Of a DNA stretch of 64,000 bases, positions 51,477 to 59,480 are shown piece after piece. Below the pieces are notes generated by a model. The model worked only from the letters and a program-made list of their open reading frames with translations. It did not search any database and was not told the origin of the DNA. Made by a program: the position numbers and the translations under genes. The stretch is from Companilactobacillus farciminis KCTC 3681 = DSM 20184. GTDB lineage: Bacteria > Bacillota > Bacilli > Lactobacillales > Lactobacillaceae. Positions within the stretch are counted from its first letter, which is position 1, and each line of letters starts with the position of its first letter. The stretch covers positions 1,054,001 through 1,118,000 of the forward strand of contig NZ_CP017702.1 in the NCBI RefSeq assembly GCF_002706745.1. The letters run 5' to 3'.

Positions 51477-52264
51477 AGATTTTTTCCATCAATACTGATT
51501 TTTGATTTCTTATCAAACTTAAAATTAATGTGATTCGTTTCTGGTTGAAAGTCATCAACGTCAAATTGACTTTCTAAAATTCTTACTTGTGGTTTATTTT
51601 TTACGAAAATAAGGTCGTTGCCGCTGATTTGAGATTTAGTTTTAACGGCTAAATCATTTTTATAGTCGGTAGTAGTTGAATCAATCGTCAAATTTTTAAA
51701 GAAAGTTTTTGAACCTTGGCGTAATTCAAATTTATGCAAAATAGTAGAGTCTTTTAAATAGACTGTAGAATCTTTTTGAAACAGCAATTGAAATTCGGTG
51801 TTGTCCGCAAATAATTGGCTTTTTTCGAGTGACAAACCAATGGCTTTAATTTTTTTGCCAGTTAAGATTTTGGAATCTTTAAATGAGAAATAAGCATTTT
51901 GTCCGTAAATCGTATCCCAGTAGTCACTCGTTTGGCGATCGATAATGATATTTTGTCCATAAACTCTGGCACCGTCGTAAGCTGACATAGTATTTTCATC
52001 GTTAGCAGGGTAGATGATGCTTAAATTTTTAAAAATCAAAGTATTTTTAGCACCAACGGTAAAACTGCAATATAATTTGACGTCTTCTTTATCAGAGGTT
52101 TTGCCAATAAAGGAAATATCGCGTCTGATCGTACAAATAAAGGGATTATTTCTAGAAAAATAAGTTCCAGGCAGTAATTCGATCACGTCGCCGTCTTTGG
52201 CATTGACGATAGCTTGCATTAATTCTTCGTCATTATTCTTTTTAGTGCCAATAGTGATTTTCAT
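51467..52264 (-). CDS. Right-handed beta-helix protein of unknown function, cytoplasmic
   Basis: The 265-residue protein starts MKITIGTKKNNDEELMQAIV and has the KDGDVIELLPGTYF segment typical of the first coil of pectate-lyase-like beta helices. Short repeats of about 20-25 residues follow, each with polar turns and hydrophobic strands, such as LIFKNLSIIYP, AYFSFKDSKILTG and SQLFADNTEF. No signal peptide or membrane segment is present, which is unusual for this fold. I see no catalytic motif. It is a lone gene with GGAGGG before the ATG. Confidence 0.7.
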   Translation of the reverse strand: MKITIGTKKNNDEELMQAIVNAKDGDVIELLPGTYFSRNNPFICTIRRDISFIGKTSDKEDVKLYCSFTVGAKNTLIFKNLSIIYPANDENTMSAYDGARVYGQNIIIDRQTSDYWDTIYGQNAYFSFKDSKILTGKKIKAIGLSLEKSQLFADNTEFQLLFQKDSTVYLKDSTILHKFELRQGSKTFFKNLTIDSTTTDYKNDLAVKTKSQISGNDLIFVKNKPQVRILESQFDVDDFQPETNHINFKFDKKSKISIDGKNLKK

Positions 52265-52302
52265 AAAATCCCTCCTTTAATTGATTATTATAGGATAAAA
52301 TA

Positions 52303-52333
52303 AAAGAGACCAACAATAATGTTAGTCTCTTTT
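52303..52333. terminator. Bidirectional terminator 3' of rpmB
   Basis: AAAAGAGAC and GTCTCTTTT pair, with CAACA/TGTTA inside. It follows the rpmB stop on the minus strand. Confidence 0.75.
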
Positions 52334-52350
52334 AAATTATTAAGTGATAA

Positions 52351-52536
52351 TTATACACGAGTAACTTTTCCTGATTTCAATGCTCTAGCTGAAACCCATA
52401 CACGTTTTGGCTTACCATCAACCATGATACGAACTTTTTGCAAATTTGGCTTCCAAGAACGTTTTGATTGGTTAAGAGCGTGTGAACGTTTGTTACCGAA
52501 CACTGTTTTACGGCCTGTAATAATATCTTTTGCCAT
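52351..52536 (-). CDS. rpmB: 50S ribosomal protein L28
   Basis: The 61-residue basic protein has [20 protein letters not shown] and [20 protein letters not shown], typical of short Firmicute L28. It lacks the CxxC zinc motif seen in some forms. GGAGGTCGGTCCC precedes the ATG. It is transcribed away from yloU, the conserved arrangement in Bacillus and lactobacilli. Confidence 0.97.
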   Translation of the reverse strand: MAKDIITGRKTVFGNKRSHALNQSKRSWKPNLQKVRIMVDGKPKRVWVSARALKSGKVTRV

Positions 52537-52732
52537 GGGACCGACCTCCTTTGGCTACATGTTTTTCTTTAAAATATCACCTGACTAATTTACCATATAT
52601 AAATGGTTAAAGCAATAGAGTAATTATGGAATAATCGACTTTTATCTAGTTTAATTCTTTAATTAGATTTGTGGCTATGATAGAATTTTATTGTTTATGA
52701 TAGATTTGGTCCATGAATAGGAGGATCCAGAG

Positions 52733-53101
52733 ATGGCAGTTACAATTAAAACAAAACATGGTGAAATTGAAGTTTCAACAAATACTGTTGCTACAATTGT
52801 CGGCGGTGCTGCTTCTGATATCTACGGTATTGTAGGTATGGCAAGCAAGAACCAGCTACGTGACGGGATGAATACGATTTTGAACCGTGAGGACTTTTCT
52901 AGAGGTGTAGTTATTCATCAAGAAGATGGTAAACTGGCCGTTGATGTCTACATAATCGTTGGATATGGAATCAAAATATCCGAAGTAGCGAAAAATTTAA
53001 AAGAAAAAGTAAAATATAACCTAGAAACAATGCTTGGAACGCCAGCTGGCACTGTTAACATTTATGTTCAAGGAATTAAAGTTCTGGACGATATCGAATA
53101 G
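52733..53101 (+). CDS. yloU: Asp23/Gls24 family protein (YloU)
   Basis: A 122-residue member of the alkaline-shock Asp23 family. It has VAVTIKTKHGEIEVSTNTVA-like start MAVTIKTKHGEIEVS, VDVYIIVGYGIKISEVAKN and VNIYVQGIKV. Its exact role is unknown. It is paired with yloV, whose product is a DAK-type kinase; the pairing is conserved. The yqhY gene at 29 kb is a paralogue. GGAGGATC precedes the ATG. Confidence 0.92.
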   Translation: MAVTIKTKHGEIEVSTNTVATIVGGAASDIYGIVGMASKNQLRDGMNTILNREDFSRGVVIHQEDGKLAVDVYIIVGYGIKISEVAKNLKEKVKYNLETMLGTPAGTVNIYVQGIKVLDDIE

Positions 53102-53126
53102 GTAAAGCTGGTTGGAGGGGAAACTT

Positions 53127-54806
53127 TTGAGCAAAGAACTAATTACAAAAAAAGAATTTTCAGATATGGTGCGTGTTGCATCGCACAGACTTGAAAAGAA
53201 TGCTAAGTTTGTAAACTCACTTAATGTCTTTCCGGTTCCTGATGGCGATACCGGAACAAATATGAGTTTAACTATACAAAGCGGTTTTAAGGCTGTTAAT
53301 GAATCAGAGAGTAATCATGTAGGGACACTCGGAAAAGCTCTTGCAAAGGGACTTTTGATGGGTGCTCGTGGAAACTCTGGTGTTATTACATCACAAATCT
53401 TCCGTGGATTTTCAAAGAGTATCGAAGATAAAGAAACTTTGACAGCAATGGACTTAGCAAAAGCTTTTGATGATGGTGTAAAAACTGCCTATAAAGCTGT
53501 TATGAAACCCGTTGAAGGAACAATTTTGACTGTTGCTAGATTCGGTGCTGAAGCAGCAATGGAAAAAGTTAAGACAACAAATGATACGATTGAGATCTTA
53601 AAAGCCGTTGTGGCTGGTGCTAAAGTTGGACTTGAGAAGACACCATCACTTTTGCCTGTTTTAAAAGAAGTAGGTGTAGTTGATTCCGGTGGTCAAGGAC
53701 TAGTCTTTATTTATGAAGGCTTTTTAGAAGGTTTAAGTGGCGTTGCTAGCGACGAAGAAGAATACGTCCCTGACGAACGAGACATGACTGAAATGGTCAA
53801 TGCGAACCACCACCAATCAGTTCAAGGTCAATTCAATACTGATGAGATCAAGAATGGCTACTGTACTGAAATGATGGTTGAATTAGGCAAGAACCCAACT
53901 TCTGATGAAAAATTTAAAAATGACAAGTTACGTAGTTATTTAGATAAAATCGGTGACTCATTAATTGTTGTTTCCGATGACGAAGTTGTTAAAGTTCACG
54001 TTCATACTAACTATCCTTACAAAGTTTGGGCAGCTGGTAGAAAATACGGTTCACTTTCAAAAATCAAAATCGACAACATGCGTTTGCAACATGAAACAAT
54101 TGTTGATGATGACGAGCCAATGACACCAGAAGCACAACCACAAGCAGCTATTGACTATGCAGTTATTGCTGTTTCATCTGGTGCTGGTTTGACAGAATTG
54201 TTCAAGAGTTTAGGTGTAACTCATGTAATTAGTGGTGGACAAACAATGAATCCATCAACTAACGATATTGTCGACGCTATTAATAAGTCAAATGCTAAAC
54301 GTGCCTTAGTATTGCCAAATAACGGTAATATTGTCATGGCGGCTAAACAAGCAGTTGATTTAGTTGATATTCCAGTTGCAATCGTTGGTTCTAAGACTAT
54401 TTCTCAAGGAATGACTGCTATGCTTTCTTTCAATCCTGATGCTGAACTTTCAGAAAATGAAGCAAACATGGAAGATTCTTTGGATACAGTTAAGAGTGGT
54501 CAAATTACTCAAGCAATTCGTGATACTGAAATCGATGGTCTAAAGATCACTAAGGGTCATTACATGGGAATTGTCGATGGCAAAATTTTAGTTGACGATG
54601 AAGACATTATTTCTGGTACCGAAAAGATGCTTGATAAGATGATTGATGAAGATAGTGAAGTAATTACTATCTTGATTGGTGAAGATGGTAACCAAGACGA
54701 TGCTCAAAAGATTGCTGATTACTTAGACGATAAGTATGATGACTTAGAGACAGAAATTCACCAAGGAGATCAACCAGTTTATCCTTATTTGATTTCGGTT
54801 GAATAA
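53127..54806 (+). CDS. yloV: DAK2-domain fatty acid kinase FakA-like protein (YloV)
   Basis: FakA phosphorylates fatty acids bound to a FakB carrier, feeding exogenous fatty acids to PlsX/PlsY. The N-terminal DhaL/DAK2 domain (about 5-200) has NVFPVPDGDTGTNMSLT and GARGNSGVITSQIFRG. A middle domain and a C-terminal DegV-like domain follow, with LPNNGNIVMAAKQAVDL. I use the TTG 6 bases after TGGAGGGG, giving 560 residues; the earlier TTG overlaps the ribosome binding site. plsX lies two genes downstream, which fits the lipid role. Confidence 0.92.
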   Translation: MSKELITKKEFSDMVRVASHRLEKNAKFVNSLNVFPVPDGDTGTNMSLTIQSGFKAVNESESNHVGTLGKALAKGLLMGARGNSGVITSQIFRGFSKSIEDKETLTAMDLAKAFDDGVKTAYKAVMKPVEGTILTVARFGAEAAMEKVKTTNDTIEILKAVVAGAKVGLEKTPSLLPVLKEVGVVDSGGQGLVFIYEGFLEGLSGVASDEEEYVPDERDMTEMVNANHHQSVQGQFNTDEIKNGYCTEMMVELGKNPTSDEKFKNDKLRSYLDKIGDSLIVVSDDEVVKVHVHTNYPYKVWAAGRKYGSLSKIKIDNMRLQHETIVDDDEPMTPEAQPQAAIDYAVIAVSSGAGLTELFKSLGVTHVISGGQTMNPSTNDIVDAINKSNAKRALVLPNNGNIVMAAKQAVDLVDIPVAIVGSKTISQGMTAMLSFNPDAELSENEANMEDSLDTVKSGQITQAIRDTEIDGLKITKGHYMGIVDGKILVDDEDIISGTEKMLDKMIDEDSEVITILIGEDGNQDDAQKIADYLDDKYDDLETEIHQGDQPVYPYLISVE

Positions 54807-54825
54807 TTTTTTAAAGGAGGCAATG

Positions 54826-54891
54826 ATGAAACGTTTGTTTTGTCACGCCCTTTTTTTGATTTCAGAGGAAGGGGAATGTAAATGGATTTAA
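54826..54891 (+). CDS. 21-residue ORF overlapping the recG start
   Basis: After a perfect AAAGGAGG site, ATG opens a frame reading MKRLFCHALFLIS then EEGECKWI, stopping 10 bp inside recG in another frame. Its 5' spacing is 5 bases. The recG start has its own site (GAGGAAGGGG). Translation of the short frame could couple to recG. The conservation is unknown. Confidence 0.35.
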   Translation: MKRLFCHALFLISEEGECKWI

Positions 54892-56915
54892 GAAAAGTAT
54901 CGTTAGCACAATTACCCAGTGTTGGGCCAAAGCGTCTAGAAGCACTGCAATCATTAGGAATCAACAACGTATATGACTTGCTGTTTTATTTCCCTTTTCG
55001 CTATGAAGATATGCAAGCTAAGTCTTTAGATGATGCAATAGATCAAGAAAAAATTCTGATCAAAGGTGTAGTCGCTAGTGAGCCGGTCGTATCTCGCTTT
55101 GGTTACAAGAAAACGCGGTTGAATGTTCGTTTGATGACTGATAACGAATCAATCATGGTAACTTTTTTTAATCAGCCTTGGTTAAAAGATAAATTCGAAA
55201 CAGGTAATGAAGCGGCCGTTTATGGCAAATGGAATGCTAATCGTCGTTCATTGATGGGAATGAAAGTAATTGGCGTCGATGATAATTCGGTTGACTCAGT
55301 TTATTCAGTCAATAAAAATATCCATCAAAAAACTTTGGTCAATTTGATTAAAGTTGCTTTTGAAAAATATCATGATCAAATTGAGACAGTTGTTCCTAGT
55401 TATTTGCGTTTGAAATATAAATTGCTAGATGATGAACAGATTGTTTCGGGAATTCATTTTCCCAAAAGTGAAGAACAGAGTGAAGAAGCCAGAAGAAGTG
55501 CTAAATTTCGAGAATTCTTCTTATTTCAATGCGGCTTGCAAAGTATTAAACGAAATGATGACAACCAAAATATCGGTATCGTTGAAAAGTATGATCAAAA
55601 ATTTTTGGATGACTTTATCAAGAGTTTGCCATTTAAGTTGACTGATGCCCAAAATCGAGTAGTGCAAGAGATTTTACAAGATATGGCTTCAAATCATCAT
55701 ATGAATCGCTTGTTGCAAGGGGATGTTGGTTCTGGTAAGACAATCGTCTCAGTGATTGCTATGCTAGCTTCAGTGACAGCAGGTTATCAGGCAGCTATTA
55801 TGGCACCAACCGAGATCTTAGCCCAGCAGCATTTTGATAAAATCAGTAAACTGTTAACGCCGTTGAAGATAAGAACTGCTTTGTTGACAGGTTCTTTGAC
55901 TAAAAAAGAGCATGATTTTATTGCCGGCGATATTTTAAATGGCAAGACTAATATCGTAGTCGGAACGCATGCCTTGATACAAGATAGCGTTGAATTTAAA
56001 GATTTAGGATTCATTGTAATCGATGAGCAGCATCGTTTTGGTGTCAATCAGAGAAAAGCCTTGCGTCAAAAGGGAAATAACCCGGATGTCTTGGCAATGA
56101 CAGCGACGCCGATCCCTAGAACATTAGCGATTACGACTTATGGCGATATGGATGTCTCGAGAATCGATCAATTGCCTGCTGGTCGTAAAAAAATTGAAAC
56201 TTATTGGATCCGTAGTCAAAAAATTGAGCAAATGTATCAATTTGTGGCTAAGGAGTTACAGACAGGTTCACAAGTTTATGTTGTTACGCCGTTGATCTCT
56301 GAGTCGGAAACGATGGATTTGAAGAATGCTGAATTGATTTTTGATAAATTTACTGAGTTGTTTGGTAAAAAATATAAAATTGGTTTATTGCATGGACAAA
56401 TGCCAAACGACCAAAAAGAAGCTGTCATGAGTGACTTCAGCGATAAAAAAATCGATGTTTTAGTATCGACGACGGTAATTGAAGTTGGGGTCGATGTCCC
56501 TAATGCTTCAGTAATGGTGATCTATGATGCCAATCGTTTCGGCTTGTCTCAATTGCATCAGTTGCGTGGTCGTGTTGGTCGTGGCGATAAACAATCATAT
56601 TGTATTTTGATTGCTGATCCAAAGAATGAATCGGCAGCAGAACGGATGAAGATTTTAACTTCAACCAACGATGGCTTTGTACTAGCTGAAGAAGATTTAA
56701 AGATGCGTGGTGCTGGTGACTTGTTGGGAAATCGTCAATCAGGTTTGCCAGAATTCAAAATAGGCAATCCTATCAATGACATCAATATTTTAGAAGTGGC
56801 ACAAGAAGAAGCCAGTCGTTTGTTTGAAGATGATAAGTTATTCAATAGTCCAGAGACTAAGAATTTGAAGTCATTTATTAATGAAGAGTATGATCAATTA
56901 AATAATTTTGATTAG
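54882..56915 (+). CDS. recG: ATP-dependent DNA helicase RecG
   Basis: RecG remodels stalled forks and branch-migrates Holliday junctions. The 677-residue protein has an N-terminal wedge/OB domain (about 1-200), Walker A LQGDVGSGKTIVSVIAML, the DExH box as IVIDEQHRFGVNQRKAL, MTATPIPRTLA, and VDVPNASVMVIYDANRFGLS. The QLRGRVGRG motif precedes the C-terminal TRG region. ATG follows GAGGAAGGGG. It is downstream of yloV in the usual order, and plsX follows. Confidence 0.97.
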   Translation: MDLRKVSLAQLPSVGPKRLEALQSLGINNVYDLLFYFPFRYEDMQAKSLDDAIDQEKILIKGVVASEPVVSRFGYKKTRLNVRLMTDNESIMVTFFNQPWLKDKFETGNEAAVYGKWNANRRSLMGMKVIGVDDNSVDSVYSVNKNIHQKTLVNLIKVAFEKYHDQIETVVPSYLRLKYKLLDDEQIVSGIHFPKSEEQSEEARRSAKFREFFLFQCGLQSIKRNDDNQNIGIVEKYDQKFLDDFIKSLPFKLTDAQNRVVQEILQDMASNHHMNRLLQGDVGSGKTIVSVIAMLASVTAGYQAAIMAPTEILAQQHFDKISKLLTPLKIRTALLTGSLTKKEHDFIAGDILNGKTNIVVGTHALIQDSVEFKDLGFIVIDEQHRFGVNQRKALRQKGNNPDVLAMTATPIPRTLAITTYGDMDVSRIDQLPAGRKKIETYWIRSQKIEQMYQFVAKELQTGSQVYVVTPLISESETMDLKNAELIFDKFTELFGKKYKIGLLHGQMPNDQKEAVMSDFSDKKIDVLVSTTVIEVGVDVPNASVMVIYDANRFGLSQLHQLRGRVGRGDKQSYCILIADPKNESAAERMKILTSTNDGFVLAEEDLKMRGAGDLLGNRQSGLPEFKIGNPINDINILEVAQEEASRLFEDDKLFNSPETKNLKSFINEEYDQLNNFD

Positions 56916-56927
56916 TGAGGAAATATT

Positions 56928-57932
56928 ATGAAAATAGCTGTTGATGCTATGGGTGGCGATAACGCTCCTAAAGTAATTGTTGAGGGAATCGAACAAGCTC
57001 GCGATGAGTGGAAAGATTTAGAATTCGTTCTCTATGGTAAGGAATCAGAAATTAAGAAGTATTTGCAAAATGACGAAAGAATCAAGATAGTTCACACCGA
57101 TGAAGAAATTCTTGGAACTGATGAACCAGTCAGAGCTATCAGAACTAAGAAAAATGCTTCGATGGTCTTGGCTGCTAAATCAGTTAAAGATGGCGAAAAT
57201 GACGCTTTATTTTCATTAGGTAATACTGGAGCTTTATTGGCCAGTGGAATCTTTATCGTTGGACGTATCAAACAAGTGGCTCGTCCAGCCTTGATGCCAA
57301 CTTTGCCAGTTACTAATTCTACTAACGGAGTTAATATGTTGGATGTTGGTGCTAATGCAGAAGCTAAAGCAAGTTACTTGCAACAGTGGGCAATCATGGG
57401 TTCAATCTATGCACACGACGTTAAAAAAATCGACCAACCAAGAATTGCCTTGTTGAACAACGGAACTGAATACGATAAGGGTGATACTTTGCACAAAGAA
57501 GCCTATCAACTCTTGAAAGAAACTGAAGGCATCAACTTTATCGGAAACGTGGAATCTGGCGATATCTTAGCTGGAGTTGCGGATGTTATCGTAACCGACG
57601 GATTCACTGGTAATGCTGCTTTGAAGGCTACTGAAGGTACAGCAACCATTTTGTTGAAACAATTAAAAGACGCCTTGCTAAATAATGGTATATTTACTAA
57701 AATGGGTGCAGCTATCGTTAGTCCATCACTAAAAGGTATGCGTAAGATGTTTGATACTTCTCAAGCTGGTGGAGCTGTATTGTTAGGTTTGAAATCTCCA
57801 GTGATCAAAGCCCACGGTGCAGCTGACAGTAAGACAGTCTATTATACTGTTAAACAAATTTATGATATGTTAACTAACGATACAATTAACAAAGCTAATA
57901 AATATTTCGAAAAAATGAACGCCGAAAAATAG
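56928..57932 (+). CDS. plsX: Phosphate acyltransferase PlsX
   Basis: PlsX makes acyl-phosphate from acyl-ACP, the first step to phosphatidic acid with PlsY. The 334-residue protein has MKIAVDAMGGDNAPKVIVEG, SLGNTGALLASGIFIVGRI, LLNNGTEYDKGD and VIVTDGFTGNAALKATEG. In Bacillus fapR precedes plsX and fabD-fabG follow; both are absent here, as in other lactobacilli. acpP follows after 11 bp. Confidence 0.96.
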   Translation: MKIAVDAMGGDNAPKVIVEGIEQARDEWKDLEFVLYGKESEIKKYLQNDERIKIVHTDEEILGTDEPVRAIRTKKNASMVLAAKSVKDGENDALFSLGNTGALLASGIFIVGRIKQVARPALMPTLPVTNSTNGVNMLDVGANAEAKASYLQQWAIMGSIYAHDVKKIDQPRIALLNNGTEYDKGDTLHKEAYQLLKETEGINFIGNVESGDILAGVADVIVTDGFTGNAALKATEGTATILLKQLKDALLNNGIFTKMGAAIVSPSLKGMRKMFDTSQAGGAVLLGLKSPVIKAHGAADSKTVYYTVKQIYDMLTNDTINKANKYFEKMNAEK

Positions 57933-57943
57933 GGAGAGTTTTT

Positions 57944-58186
57944 ATGACAGAACAAGCTGTATTTGACAAAATCAAAGCATTGATTGCTGACAAATTTGAA
58001 GTAGACGCTTCAACAATTACTAAGGAAACATCATTTACAAAGGATTTGGATGCGGATTCTATCGACCTTGTAGAATTTGTACTAGAACTTGAGGATGAGT
58101 TCGGTTCAGAAATTCCTGATGACGATGCCGAAAAGATTACAACTGTTGGTGAAGCAGTTAGCTATATTTCTTCACATCAAGGATAA
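57944..58186 (+). CDS. acpP: Acyl carrier protein
   Basis: ACP carries acyl chains on a phosphopantetheine arm attached to Ser39 in DLDADSIDLVEFVLELED. The 80-residue acidic four-helix protein is standard. It is co-transcribed with plsX. The transcript then enters the structured region at 58.2 kb before reaching a terminator at 58694. Confidence 0.96.
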   Translation: MTEQAVFDKIKALIADKFEVDASTITKETSFTKDLDADSIDLVEFVLELEDEFGSEIPDDDAEKITTVGEAVSYISSHQG

Positions 58187-58221
58187 GATTTTTATTTGAA
58201 GTTTGAGTGGGAATAAGAATT

Positions 58222-58389
58222 CCGTCGTCCGTTCGGTCCTGGAAAATGCTGGAGAATGTGCGCACGACTTGGAGTCTTTGCTAAGCCCAAGTTCAGGCAA
58301 AGTCTTCAAGCTCGACCTTTCACTAGGCAATAAATTGCCAAGTGAAATTTCACGGCTGAGCATTTTCCAGGGCTCTCACTCCCGACTAG
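58222..58389 (+). ncRNA. Candidate structured RNA element, copy 1 (plus strand)
   Basis: In order: CCGTCGTCCG (58222-58231); the outer helix GTCCTGGAAAATGCT (58236-58250) paired with AGCATTTTCCAGGGC (58359-58373); and CACGACTTG (58263-58271). Arm a pairs CTTGGAGTCTTTGC (58268-58281) with GCAAAGTCTTCAAG (58297-58310). Next come CAAGCTCG (58307-58314) and arm b, TTTCACTAGGCAAT (58318-58331) with ATTGCCAAGTGAAA (58334-58347). CGGCTGAGC (58353-58361) and CCGACTAG (58382-58389) close the element. Copy 2 shares all blocks and spacings. I do not recognise the class. It lies in the 3' UTR of acpP. Confidence 0.65.
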
Positions 58390-58489
58390 ATAGTGTTTCT
58401 AAATTTATTTCATTTAATTGATTGAAATAAACAGTGATATAACCATTCGATTAATGCAAATCCAATGTTATTAAAATAAATAATAGAAA

Positions 58490-58656
58490 CTAGTCGGTAG
58501 CAAAAGTTCTGTGATGGCTCAGCCGCCAAATTATTCTTAGCGATTTATCGCTTAGAATAAGACCGAGCTTGGAAACAATACGCACTTGTTCCATGTATTG
58601 GTTTCAAGTCGTGTCGGCAGCGTTCCAGCCAATCACAGAGCTTTTGCGGACGACGG
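58490..58656 (-). ncRNA. Candidate structured RNA element, copy 2 (minus strand)
   Basis: Read on the minus strand: CCGTCGTCCG (58656-58647), an outer helix of about 20 bp (58627-58647 with 58500-58519), and CACGACTTG (58613-58605). Arm a is CTTGAAACCAATAC with GTATTGTTTCCAAG. CAAGCTCG (58571-58564) follows, then arm b, TTATTCTAAGCGAT with ATCGCTAAGAATAA. CGGCTGAGCC (58525-58516) and CCGACTAG (58497-58490) close it. The helices differ from copy 1 but pair in the same way. No promoter is obvious for a minus-strand transcript. Confidence 0.6.
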
Positions 58657-58693
58657 CAGTATAACTCACATTCAAAATTTAATAACGAAATTT

Positions 58694-58717
58694 AAGGCCA
58701 AGTGGTCTTATTTTTTT
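58694..58717 (+). terminator. Terminator between the structured region and rnc
   Basis: AAGGCC-AAGT-GGTCTT with one wobble pair, followed by ATTTTTTT. It would end transcripts from plsX-acpP after they cross both structured elements. Confidence 0.7.
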
Positions 58718-58748
58718 ATCCAGCTAATTATTTAATAGAAAAGTTTAG

Positions 58749-58754
58749 TATAAT
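58749..58754 (+). promoter_or_regulatory. Probable -10 box of the rnc-smc-ftsY operon
   Basis: TATAAT lies about 27 bases before the rnc start, after the terminator. No strong -35 box is seen 16-18 bp upstream. Confidence 0.45.
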
Positions 58755-58780
58755 TAATATTATCGGAAAGGGGACACGTT

Positions 58781-59470
58781 ATGTTAGATCCAAAATTTTT
58801 AGAATTTTTAGATAAAAAGTATGGAATCAAGTTTAACAATAAAAAATTAGTTCAAAGAGCTATGACGCATTCCTCATTTGATAACGAGCATAAAGGGCTC
58901 GGTATTGGTGATTATGAACGTCTAGAGTTTTTGGGGGATGCGGTCCTAGAAATCAATATCTCTCGCTACCTCTTTGAAAAGTACCCAGAATTACCAGAAG
59001 GCAAGTTGACACGTTTGAGATCAGACATTGTCAGAACAGACAGTTTTGCTCGTTTTGCCAAAGAAATCCAAATTGATAAATATTTATTGATTGGAAAAGG
59101 TGAAGAGAAACAAGGGGCTCGTCAAAGACATACTTTACTCGAAGATATCTTTGAGGCTTTTAATGGTGCTTTGTACTTGGACCAAGGTAATGAAGTCGTC
59201 AATGAATTTTTGAAGAAGGTAGTTTATCCACATATTGATTCGGGCGAATTCTCTGAGGATACTGATTTTAAGACACATCTTCAAGAAAAATTACAACAAT
59301 CAGGCGAAGTTGAAATTGATTACAAAGTGATCGATGAAGAAGGTCCTGATCACGATAAGAAATTTAAAGTTGAACTAATTGCTAACGGTAAGATTTTGTC
59401 CAAAGGACTTGGATACAGCAAGAAACACGCTGAACAAATGGCAGCCAAAAGAGCATTAGATGAATTATAG
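58781..59470 (+). CDS. rnc: Ribonuclease III
   Basis: RNase III cuts double-stranded RNA in rRNA precursors and structured transcripts. The 229-residue protein has the catalytic signature YERLEFLGDAVLEINIS, the acidic LLEDIFEAFNGAL, and a C-terminal dsRNA-binding domain (about 158-229) with SKKHAEQMAAKRAL. AAAGGGG precedes the ATG. The gene lies directly after two large structured elements, whose long helices would be natural substrates. Confidence 0.96.
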   Translation: MLDPKFLEFLDKKYGIKFNNKKLVQRAMTHSSFDNEHKGLGIGDYERLEFLGDAVLEINISRYLFEKYPELPEGKLTRLRSDIVRTDSFARFAKEIQIDKYLLIGKGEEKQGARQRHTLLEDIFEAFNGALYLDQGNEVVNEFLKKVVYPHIDSGEFSEDTDFKTHLQEKLQQSGEVEIDYKVIDEEGPDHDKKFKVELIANGKILSKGLGYSKKHAEQMAAKRALDEL

Positions 59471-59480
59471 GAGTTAAGTT

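Noticed and set aside
52319..52588. Plus-strand 89-codon open frame across rpmB
   Set aside because: It is antisense to rpmB, which is certain, and has no ribosome binding site.
58172..58421. Open frames of 63 (minus) and 72 (plus) codons in the acpP-rnc gap
   Set aside because: They overlap each other and copy 1 of the structured element. Neither has a ribosome binding site or a protein-like composition. Covariation explains the sequence better than coding.
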